NCBI GenBank assembly: GCA_945870925.1
Contig: CAMBTZ010000032.1
Coordinates: forward strand, 1 to 12,501
Length of the DNA: 12,501 nucleotides
Direction: 5' to 3'
Origin: Chlamydia trachomatis
Lineage (GTDB): Bacteria > Chlamydiota > Chlamydiia > Chlamydiales > 2-12-FULL-49-11
In this document: piece after piece, positions 7,001-12,501 of the stretch
Numbering within the stretch: the stretch's first letter is position 1
Layout: each line of letters opens with the position of its first letter
Notes under the pieces: generated by a model
What the model was told of the DNA's origin: nothing
The model's database searches: none
Seen by the model: the letters and a program-made list of their open reading frames with translations, nothing else
Position numbers and translations under genes: made by a program

Positions 7001-8277
7001 GCTGTAAGCTCTGTATTATCCGCAGTAACCTTACCTTTTATGATTGCAAGCCTTGTTGCAGGATCTTGAGTTCCAGGTTCCAGTCCTAGAGCATTTTCGA
7101 TTTTACTCAGTTCGCTAGAAAGGGTTGATTCCGCAGCGAATTGGCTCCTGACGGATGATTCCAGTTCAACTATTTGACTCCTTAAGTTCTCGTTTTCTAA
7201 TCGAAGAGATTGAAGCTCGGATTTAAGCTGTTGAGTTCTTTCCGTTCCATCTTCTAATTGGCTATTGACAAGTGTGATACGTTCTTTAAGTGTACTATTG
7301 AGAGATGTTTGCTCAAGCCTTAGGGCTTCACTGGCTCTAAGCTGAGTCTTTAGTGCAGCTAAGGTAGTGTTAAGGGCTGCATTAGTAGATTGCGATTCAG
7401 CGAGATCACTTGAAATAGCAGCGATCTGACTTGTATGGCTAGATGTAGCCGCTGCGGCTTCAGCTTGTTGTGAAGCAAGTTCAATTCTGAGTTCATCTAA
7501 CTCTGAGGTCAAGGAGCTATTTAGTTGTAACGCAGTGGTTAATGCAGCTTCGTTTGCTGTAATTGCATCTGTAAGAGCACTATTTTCATCGGTTGAACTG
7601 GAAAACTCTGCTCGGAGCGCTGTTAAATTCCCAGTAAGTTCAGCAAGCTTTTGATTAGAAGCATTTAGCGCAGTATGCATTCCATCACATTGTTTTTCTA
7701 TTGACGAAAGGTCATCTTTTCTTTGAGCTAACTGACTCACTAATGATTCAATTAAATTAGAGGCCACGGCCATTATACTCTGAGCTTTTTCATGGCGTAG
7801 ATTTAAAGCGCTATTTTCTGCTAGAAGAGAAATTAGTGGAGGAGTGATTTGATCTACTATTATTGCTGTGGCAACTGCAGAAGAGAGGGTAAGTGGTGAG
7901 CGTTGGTGGGTAGGGGGTTCTTGTCTAAGGATGCCGGTGGCGCTTTCGGCTGCAGAACCGACGATAGCTCGGGAAATATCTCTAATTTCTTTAATTTCGT
8001 GAGCTAAGGAATTGATTTTTGCTATTTGGGAGATGGGGTGATATTCTTCACCTTTAATTAAATATATTTCGTGCTTTGTAAAGTAAAAATTTAGGGGTTG
8101 AGGTTCAGTTACTAAAAGCTTTTTATAGGTTTCAGTCTTTATAAATTTAGCAAATTCAGTATTAATTTTGGTTTTAGTAGATTCGTCGGTTACGTCTATA
8201 TCTTCTTCGCTATTAAGAGTTCTCTTAATATTAGTTAATGAATTGGTAATAGGGGGTTGTGCTACTGGTTCTGACAT
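4021..8277 (-). CDS. Giant coiled-coil protein, 1418 aa, unknown function
   Basis: Not recognised as a known family. Residues 1-165 are mixed, with no signal peptide and with a basic/acidic N-terminus. Residues about 165-1085 are almost uninterrupted heptad-like Leu/Ala/Glu/Ser/Thr sequence, a long coiled coil. It is broken by related loop motifs around 393-417, 667-692 and 790-815 (pattern I-x-x-A/T-L-x-G/x-x-E, then a Pro/Asp-containing turn, then a second helix), with a weaker version near 582-607. A Pro/acidic linker (about 1095-1125) leads to a C-terminal domain (about 1125-1418) that holds six of the eight cysteines and a second helical stretch (1283-1350). Short basic clusters KKRK (1017-1020) and KRLK (1087-1090) exist, but such runs are common. 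No transmembrane segment is evident. The start has GAGGT 3 nt before the ATG and a strong promoter at 8310-8339. It may be a cytoskeletal or scaffold protein, or a secreted effector; nothing in the sequence decides. Confidence 0.85.
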   Translation of the reverse strand: MSEPVAQPPITNSLTNIKRTLNSEEDIDVTDESTKTKINTEFAKFIKTETYKKLLVTEPQPLNFYFTKHEIYLIKGEEYHPISQIAKINSLAHEIKEIRDISRAIVGSAAESATGILRQEPPTHQRSPLTLSSAVATAIIVDQITPPLISLLAENSALNLRHEKAQSIMAVASNLIESLVSQLAQRKDDLSSIEKQCDGMHTALNASNQKLAELTGNLTALRAEFSSSTDENSALTDAITANEAALTTALQLNSSLTSELDELRIELASQQAEAAAATSSHTSQIAAISSDLAESQSTNAALNTTLAALKTQLRASEALRLEQTSLNSTLKERITLVNSQLEDGTERTQQLKSELQSLRLENENLRSQIVELESSVRSQFAAESTLSSELSKIENALGLEPGTQDPATRLAIIKGKVTADNTELTAALSTSESLSTHLRETLAAKDVEINQIKLELSESGATNTALRDKLVQMISEHAAARDIFEAVKTELDTLNATQKSALTELAQKMQANVKELQEAQTGHSQLRTTVLDQAAQLEKFTKTSEDLIAAKARILELEALQAITESTIISRQSEFETLQNQITKALDKAKTSPITDADLTALEESGGSDLTSAFKALYLEITRLTSEHAASGARNEALVAAHQEFDSLNRSLLASQEEALKKATLSIKALRGEPIETPEGRNPLLFAIETLADRAQAQKTIVIDLSRQLDEAKFQHETELERLQALLDESSTAGLAVVENLASAQSELTSIRDALESKIRECSQLSEKLALLNKEKSEEEDHYQLELAQIGNTLGMEKDFPTKSDITDHIKRLKETLSRQLAWIDYQTTLIAKQEAAIYNLESDQESAIKYNRSLESKILSLEQNLFQSKAGLNLLALSSKKENADLRSQLEEREQALATLQATHESETSTLRADVEEKKAALTMLNAQLAEAKASFESARVSIIEYQATLEKANADNTRLSTELTKATSDLTILRMAYKHVQEEHAKAQLTGKANTEQLAGLRAEAAEINVKFDAKKRKIANLKNTIIANEATIKALTAENITLKDRVSELEGLTANQAAKIDKQALKLEYQTTAIEASLAERSIKRLKIGNSDPISIESDFINLDEIMPPAEIITPSEAETPMSYLPLVDEILVLLREMRGPEKEACEVIELSEDKIEKFNLDQWFATGQIKCVHKNGATHFVMSNAVIMKLCPAKELQVLWGIRQISEREKRSLKAKKITDADYEIIYPAPPGSKRPKQLDSHTLIGRASRDYFSPMASHIKAHQSLKAGTDLEGSLDSFNLKCIEIKTQLLEHKSEIVKSRERLLEELAFAQVQYAGAIALSDLANIDKYNGIISKLNTKLKNLNRPAKVLIDSLLNSPVPICRNLIMNRVCLPQEPQMKAIALLFNDVFSHASAIETTDSLDAASGAAMRPWK

Positions 8278-8309
8278 ATGACCTCAATTATCAATTTACA
8301 GAGTCAATA

Positions 8310-8339
8310 ATTATAGCATAGTTAATATTTAATTATCAA
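8310..8339 (-). promoter_or_regulatory. Extended -10 promoter for the giant coiled-coil gene
   Basis: On the minus strand TTGATA (8339-8334, 5 of 6 to consensus), an 18-bp spacer, and a perfect TATAAT (8315-8310) preceded by TGC, an extended -10. Predicted start is near 8303, giving a leader of about 25 nt. This is the best promoter match in the window, which suggests strong transcription of a very large protein. Confidence 0.72.
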
Positions 8340-8412
8340 GATTATTAAATCATCAGAGGCTGTTTATTAACACATTAAGATAGGCATCATAATTATATTG
8401 TTATAAATTAAT

Positions 8413-8441
8413 TTGAATTAATTATGAAAATTTAATATAGA
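8413..8441 (+). promoter_or_regulatory. Candidate promoter for the 144-aa gene
   Basis: TTGAAT (8413-8418), 17-bp spacer, TATAGA (8436-8441): 4 of 6 matches in each box within very AT-rich DNA, so chance is a real possibility. A second candidate is a perfect TATAAT at 8475-8480 with no -35 partner. If that one is used, transcription would start near 8487 and the GTG at 8467 could not be the start codon. The rest of the 8340-8412 stretch is AT-rich without recognisable features. Confidence 0.3.
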
Positions 8442-8496
8442 GTAAATTATCAGCGCTTTTGTAAGGGTGCTGGATATAATAAAAGGAATGTTACCT

Positions 8497-8928
8497 ATGT
8501 TAAAGATTTCAGAGTTTATGAAGGATTTTTATTTTAAGTTAAATGAAGTTGTGCCGGAAGATCTTAAGAGGGAATTAGCTAAGCATGAAAGGGTTGTAAA
8601 ACATGCTCTTTATATGGTGGTTTCGGGGAAGGATCTTTTTTATCAAGTGGATGCTGCAAGATATCAGGAGAAGTTTCATGTAAAGATGGATCAGATGGCT
8701 GGCGATTATCATACTTGGAAGAGGGCTGGGTGTAAGGCTTATGCAAAGCCGAAACAGTATGTTTCGGGGAGGATTGCGGGTGCATCAAAGAAGGCGTTTG
8801 ATATGGTGTTGAATGCTTATATCTTGCGCATGCGTGAGATGGATGGTACACCGGTGCTTATTCAGGAGGCAAGAGAGGATCTTTTCGCTTTTGATGCGAG
8901 CGGTGAAGAGCCCTTGACTGCAGCTTAA
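8497..8928 (+). CDS. Orphan basic protein, 144 aa, unknown function
   Basis: Not recognised. The protein is mostly helical-looking and rich in Lys/Arg, with many Met and aromatic residues, a single Cys (about residue 79), no signal peptide and no transmembrane helix. Its last 20 residues turn acidic, then end PLTAA. The start was chosen because AAGGA (8483-8487) sits 9 nt before this ATG; the same element touches the alternative ATG at 8488. The frame is open back to a GTG at 8467, with GTAAGGG as its only upstream element, which would give 153 aa. The coding strand is G-rich as expected for the leading strand. It runs divergently from the coiled-coil gene and convergently to htpG. A 19-bp tandem duplication begins in its last three codons. 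Codon usage and start signals support a real gene, but I see no homology from memory. Confidence 0.7.
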   Translation: MLKISEFMKDFYFKLNEVVPEDLKRELAKHERVVKHALYMVVSGKDLFYQVDAARYQEKFHVKMDQMAGDYHTWKRAGCKAYAKPKQYVSGRIAGASKKAFDMVLNAYILRMREMDGTPVLIQEAREDLFAFDASGEEPLTAA

Positions 8929-8956
8929 CAGCGGGAATGCAGCTTAACAGCGGGAA
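8919..8956. repeat. 19-bp perfect tandem duplication at the end of the 144-aa gene
   Basis: The unit TGCAGCTTAACAGCGGGAA occurs twice head to tail (8919-8937 and 8938-8956), followed by a partial third start TGC. The first copy contains the TAA stop codon of the 144-aa gene; the second lies in the short gap before the htpG stop codon. The duplication is not a multiple of three but falls at and after the stop, so it leaves both proteins intact. It forms no convincing hairpin and has no T-tract. Confidence 0.9.
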
Positions 8957-8962
8957 TGCCGC

Positions 8963-10711
8963 CTAAAGTAGCCTTGTTGCAAGCGCCTCCATAAGCTCGG
9001 TTGTTTGATTGATAAATTCGGTCAGGCTTTCGGGGTGCAGCTCTTTTTGGCTTAAAAGGGAGAGATCGTAGAGCTCTTTTGTCAGTTTTGCTGCCAAGGA
9101 GGGGTCTTTCTCTTTTAGTGAAAGAATTGCGCTTACGAGTGGGTTGTTTGTGTTGATGATAAGTGTTTGGTTGCCAAGAGGCATTTTTGGCATCTCTTTT
9201 TGTGTCATTGAGAGGTAGTCGCGGAGTCTTCGTGTCCCTTCGTCTATCATAATGAATGCAGGAAGTGCTTGATTAGCAAGGCTTTTTGCTTCTATTTTGA
9301 CATTTTCAATTCCTAGAAGAGGAGATAAGTCTGTTTCTGCTAGGTTTTTATCGTTTGCAAGATCGATAAGGGCGTCGTCTATGCTGCTATCGATTCTGTG
9401 GAAATGGATTTCAAGTTTGCGCTCGAGGTAGTTAAAAAGTGCTGAGTCAAGAGCTCCGCCTGATTGGATAACCGGTATTCCCTTTTCTCTATATAGGGAG
9501 AGAAATTTTGTGTCTGTAGTGTCTTGAGGCGTATAGAAAACCTTTTTTGTTCCGGAAGCAATGTAATCTTCAATGGTGAGCCATTTCTCATCGAGTGTTT
9601 TCCAAAGGAGAAATGTTTTAGCGCGCTCGTAAAATTTTTCGTCTTGTAAGATGGCATATTTTGCAATCATTTCAATATCAGGCCAGAAAGTGATAAATTT
9701 CTCTTTTTCTTCTGTGTATAAGGTGGATAGTCTATCCGCAATTTTTTTCGATATATGAGAGGCTAGCTTTTTGACATGTGCATCTTTTTGGAGATAGCTT
9801 CTTGAGACGTTTAGAGGTATGTCGATGCTGTCGATAGCACCGCGAAGAACTGTTAAGTAGTTAGGGAATAGGTCTTTGCAGTTGTCGGTTACGAAAACAC
9901 GGTTGCAAAAGAGTTTGATATTAGATGATTGAAAATCAAATCGTGGAGTAATTTTTGGGAAATAGAGGATTGCTTTGAGATGAAAAGGGTGGTCAATTTG
10001 AAGGTGAATCCAAAAAATAGGATCGGGTTCATTTGGGTAGAGGGTGTGATAAAAATCAATGTAATCATCATCTGTACAATCTAAGGGTTTTTTCAACCAG
10101 AGTGGGGGTTTGCTGTTAATTTCTTCGTTATTTAGATAGATTGGGTATTGTAGAAAGGCACAATAGGTTTTTAGGATCTCTCTTATTTTTGTAATGTCTA
10201 GATAGTCTTCATCTTCAATGTGAAGTATGATATCAGTTCCCCTTGATTCTTTGGTGCCGACTTCTAGGTCATATGTAGTTGAACCGTCTGATACCCAGTG
10301 AGCAGGAGAGGCGTCTTCAATATAGGATTTAGTATGAATTTCGATCGAAGAGCTCACCATAAATGCCGAATAGAATCCAAGACCGAAGTGGCCAATGAAC
10401 TGATCTTTATCGTGAGAGTATTTTTGAATGAATTCTTCAGCGCCTGAAAAAGCAATTTGGCAGATGTAGGTTTCAACTTCTTCTAAAGTCATGCCGATTC
10501 CATTATCGGAAATAGTGATGGTTTTTTCCTCTTTATTAATTTTTACATCAATTCGGAAGGGGGGTTCGCCTTTTTCAAGGAGGATAAGTTTTTGAATGGC
10601 GTCTGTAGAATTTGAAACAAGTTCTCTAAGAAAGATGTCTTTGTCAGAGTAGAGCCATTGTTTTATGATTGGTAAGATGTTTTCGCTATGGATTTTAAGT
10701 TGTGCTTTCAT
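8963..10711 (-). CDS. htpG: Molecular chaperone HtpG (bacterial Hsp90)
   Basis: Cytosolic ATP-dependent chaperone, 582 aa against about 624 in E. coli. Residues 1 to about 210 are the GHKL ATPase domain: FLRELVSNSTDA with catalytic Glu30 and Mg-binding Asn34 (usual text NASDA; here NSTDA), DNGIGM (69-74), GHFGLGFYSAF (107-117) and SRGTDIILHI (156-165). The middle domain shows NRVFVTDNCKDLFPNYL (270-286) and the nucleotide-contacting loop PLNVSR with Arg304. The C-terminal dimerisation domain is somewhat short but continuous. The frame is open to an ATG at 10741, but AGGAG with a 7-nt spacer precedes the ATG at 10711, and the family N-terminus fits that start. It is monocistronic, divergent from nadE and convergent with the 144-aa gene. 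No intrinsic terminator is visible after its TAG. Confidence 0.95.
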   Translation of the reverse strand: MKAQLKIHSENILPIIKQWLYSDKDIFLRELVSNSTDAIQKLILLEKGEPPFRIDVKINKEEKTITISDNGIGMTLEEVETYICQIAFSGAEEFIQKYSHDKDQFIGHFGLGFYSAFMVSSSIEIHTKSYIEDASPAHWVSDGSTTYDLEVGTKESRGTDIILHIEDEDYLDITKIREILKTYCAFLQYPIYLNNEEINSKPPLWLKKPLDCTDDDYIDFYHTLYPNEPDPIFWIHLQIDHPFHLKAILYFPKITPRFDFQSSNIKLFCNRVFVTDNCKDLFPNYLTVLRGAIDSIDIPLNVSRSYLQKDAHVKKLASHISKKIADRLSTLYTEEKEKFITFWPDIEMIAKYAILQDEKFYERAKTFLLWKTLDEKWLTIEDYIASGTKKVFYTPQDTTDTKFLSLYREKGIPVIQSGGALDSALFNYLERKLEIHFHRIDSSIDDALIDLANDKNLAETDLSPLLGIENVKIEAKSLANQALPAFIMIDEGTRRLRDYLSMTQKEMPKMPLGNQTLIINTNNPLVSAILSLKEKDPSLAAKLTKELYDLSLLSQKELHPESLTEFINQTTELMEALATRLL

Positions 10712-10745
10712 CTTATTTCTCCTAATTTTTATGCAAATCAAATGA

Positions 10746-10754
10746 ATAATAGCA
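10746..10754 (-). promoter_or_regulatory. Extended -10 element upstream of htpG
   Basis: Minus-strand TGC followed directly by TATTAT (10751-10746) lies about 35 nt before the htpG start, which would give a leader of about 28 nt. No good -35 lies at 17 bp. No CIRCE-type inverted repeat (TTAGCACTC-N9-GAGTGCTAA) is present, so HrcA control is not indicated by the sequence. Confidence 0.4.
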
Positions 10755-10797
10755 GGGGCTGTTAAATTTTGCTAGTTTTTCAATTCGATCTGCTGCT

Positions 10798-12465
10798 ATG
10801 AATTATGGTATGAAGATTTTAGTAGCTCAGTTAAATCCGGTTATAGGCGATCTTTTAGGGAATACCGAGAAGATTTTAAGTGCAATGGAGGCTGCTAGAA
10901 GGCAAGAGATTGATATTGTTGCATTTCCGGAAATGACGATTTGTGGGTATGCGCCTGAGGATTTAGTATTACATCGAAGTTTCATAGATGAGATGGAGAT
11001 GTGTTTAGATAGGATTGTGCGAGAATCAAAGGGGATAACGGCGCTTGTAGGATTAATTCGGAAGAATGCGGTTCATGAAGAGAAGAGTTTGTTAAATAGT
11101 GCGGCTGTTATATCTGACGGGAAGCTTTTGGGGTTTCATGATAAGTGGCTTCTTCCTACGTATGATGTGTTTGATGAGCGGCGGTATTTTTCTCGAGGCA
11201 AGAGTGTTAATGTTTGGGATATTAAAGGGATGCGGATAGCTGTCCTTATATGCGAGGACATGTGGCAAAATGCAGGCGAAGAGATATCGGGTACATCTTA
11301 CCCCTGGGATCCGGTAAAGGAACTTGTTGTATATAAGCCGGATATACTTTTTAATTTAACGGCATCGCCATTTCAGTCGAGAAAGGCAGATATTCGAGTT
11401 CAGGTGTGTAAGGCTGCTGCCAAAACACTTAAATGTCCAATTGTTTATACGTGTCAAGTTGGAGCAAATGGGCCTGTTGTTTTTGATGGGTACAGCCTTT
11501 TTGTAGATAAGGATGGAAATTTAAAGCAGGTAGCAAAAGGGTTTCAGGAAGATTATATGACAATTGACCTGAGTGCGCGGGGAAATGTTTTAACATTTGA
11601 GCACGATCCGATGTATGACATGATTTCGGCCCTCAAGCTAGGGCTTCATGATTATTTCGATAAATCGGGGCAAAAGAAGGCGATAGTTGGGTTGTCAGGT
11701 GGTATTGACTCAGCTTTAGTGGCAGCAATTGCCAAGGAAGCTTTGGGGGAAGAGAATGTTTTAGCAATTTTTATGCCAACAAGATATTCGTCGCAAGAGA
11801 GTTACGATGATGCTAGAATACTTGCCGGGAATTTGAATATTGAATTTAAGAGTATTGATATTGATCATTTATTTCAGAATTTTTTAGACACGCTTCACCC
11901 TTATTTTAAAAAGGAGTCGGAAGATGTCACAGAGGAAAACATCCAGGCCCGAATTCGGGGGATGATATTGATGGCATTTGCGAATAAATTTAGAGCGCTA
12001 GTCCTTTGTACTGGAAATAAGAGCGAGCTTGCTTTGGGATATTGCACTTTATATGGCGATATGTGCGGAGCTCTGAGTGTAATAGGAGATGTTCTTAAGA
12101 CTGAGTGTTATCAACTTGCAAGATGGATCAATCGAGAAAAAGAGGTGATACCGATCCGGATTTTAGAAAAAGCACCATCAGCTGAACTAAGGCACCATCA
12201 AAAAGATTCCGATACCCTTCCTCCTTACGAGATTATAGATAAAGTAATTCGAGGCTATGTCGAAGAGTACAACACAATCGAAGACATCGCTAAGATTTAC
12301 AAAATTGATGAGGAAACAGTCCGTTCCATCGTCCGCCGTATCTACCGTGCCGAACACAAGCGCCGCCAAGCAGCCCCAAGCCTTCGCATCTCCAAAAAAT
12401 CTTTCGCTGCCGGGCGTCGCAAACCCCTCCACTTCTCCGGCAACCAATCCGAAAAAGTCTACTAG
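10798..12465 (+). CDS. nadE: Glutamine-dependent NAD+ synthetase
   Basis: Last step of NAD biosynthesis: amidation of nicotinate adenine dinucleotide using ATP and ammonia released from glutamine. 555 aa, usual for the two-domain bacterial form. The nitrilase-type glutaminase domain (about 5-260) shows its triad Glu45 (FPEMTICGY), Lys116 (HDKWLLP) and Cys152 (LICEDMW). The synthetase domain (about 275-540) has the ATP pyrophosphatase loop SGGIDSA (300-306), NIQARIRG (381-388), TGNKSELALGY (405-415) and the HQKDSDTLPPYEI element (467-479), ending in RRIYRAEHKRRQAAP (513-527). Neither possible start (10798 or 10810) has a Shine-Dalgarno. The ATG at 10810 (MKILVAQLNP) fits the family N-terminus better; the longer form is given. 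The last ~300 bp switch to C-ending codons and higher GC, yet the frame and conserved motifs continue. Confidence 0.94.
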   Translation: MNYGMKILVAQLNPVIGDLLGNTEKILSAMEAARRQEIDIVAFPEMTICGYAPEDLVLHRSFIDEMEMCLDRIVRESKGITALVGLIRKNAVHEEKSLLNSAAVISDGKLLGFHDKWLLPTYDVFDERRYFSRGKSVNVWDIKGMRIAVLICEDMWQNAGEEISGTSYPWDPVKELVVYKPDILFNLTASPFQSRKADIRVQVCKAAAKTLKCPIVYTCQVGANGPVVFDGYSLFVDKDGNLKQVAKGFQEDYMTIDLSARGNVLTFEHDPMYDMISALKLGLHDYFDKSGQKKAIVGLSGGIDSALVAAIAKEALGEENVLAIFMPTRYSSQESYDDARILAGNLNIEFKSIDIDHLFQNFLDTLHPYFKKESEDVTEENIQARIRGMILMAFANKFRALVLCTGNKSELALGYCTLYGDMCGALSVIGDVLKTECYQLARWINREKEVIPIRILEKAPSAELRHHQKDSDTLPPYEIIDKVIRGYVEEYNTIEDIAKIYKIDEETVRSIVRRIYRAEHKRRQAAPSLRISKKSFAAGRRKPLHFSGNQSEKVY

Positions 12466-12501
12466 AGGGTCAGGCCTGCAAGGTGGCAAGGGTTAGTTCA
12501 A

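Noticed and set aside
8579..8851. 90-aa reading frame on the minus strand inside the 144-aa gene
   Set aside because: It is His/Pro/Ser-rich, has no start signals, and is the mirror of a better supported gene on the other strand.
10712..10741. Upstream ATG giving htpG ten extra residues
   Set aside because: AGGAG lies 7 nt before the ATG at 10711 and the family N-terminus starts there.
10712..10797. CIRCE heat-shock operator at htpG, or a clear nadE promoter
   Set aside because: No TTAGCACTC/GAGTGCTAA pair is present, and no paired -35/-10 boxes of useful quality precede nadE.
12150..12465. Frameshift or assembly break at the end of nadE
   Set aside because: The frame is continuous and the C-terminal RRIYRAEHKRRQAAP region is conserved, so only the composition changes.
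12466..12501. tRNA or further gene after nadE
   Set aside because: Only 36 bases remain and they show no tRNA arm, start signal or terminator.

Overview
The window looks like a chromosomal segment of a chlamydia outside the classical Chlamydiaceae (an environmental or 'Chlamydia-like' member of Chlamydiota). The main reason is a recognisable chlamydial histone H1-like protein Hc1 (hctA) followed at once by a RumA/TrmA-type RNA methyltransferase and yajC. From memory this is the same order as CT743-CT742-CT741 in Chlamydia trachomatis. The moderately low GC (roughly 40 % by eye) and the small orphan proteins fit. Two genes, htpG and a full-length glutamine-dependent nadE, are to my knowledge not part of the reduced Chlamydiaceae core, so a less reduced relative is more likely. 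I cannot name the genus.

Layout: (1) 1-146, 3' end of an rRNA operon: 5S rRNA (first few bases lie outside the window) and a strong intrinsic terminator. (2) 169-635, a small membrane protein on the minus strand with its own near-consensus promoter. (3) 705-2191, a two-gene minus-strand operon: a class IV PLP aminotransferase translationally coupled (TAATG overlap) to an unrecognised Cys-rich protein built from a duplicated domain of about 70 residues. (4) 2251-4015, a plus-strand cluster hctA-rlmD/rumA-like-yajC. (5) 4021-8277, a very large (1418 aa) coiled-coil protein on the minus strand, ending 5 bp from yajC and driven by an excellent extended -10 promoter. (6) 8497-8928, an orphan basic protein of 144 aa whose 3' end carries a 19-bp tandem duplication. 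(7) 8963-10711, htpG (Hsp90) on the minus strand. (8) 10798-12465, nadE on the plus strand. No stretch longer than 300 bases lacks a gene.

How it works together: the hctA cluster joins developmental-cycle chromatin condensation with translation and secretion housekeeping. HtpG is a cytosolic chaperone and NadE makes the last step of NAD. The aminotransferase, the duplicated-domain protein, the giant coiled-coil protein and the two small orphans are the less explained material. No transposase, integrase, tRNA or CRISPR array is visible.

A whole-window pattern is strand asymmetry. The plus strand is G-rich over C whichever strand is coding, which suggests it is the leading strand. Two patches flip to C-rich, the 3' part of the methyltransferase gene through yajC and the last ~300 bp of nadE. 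Both boundaries fall inside intact genes, which hints at mosaic or recombined segments.
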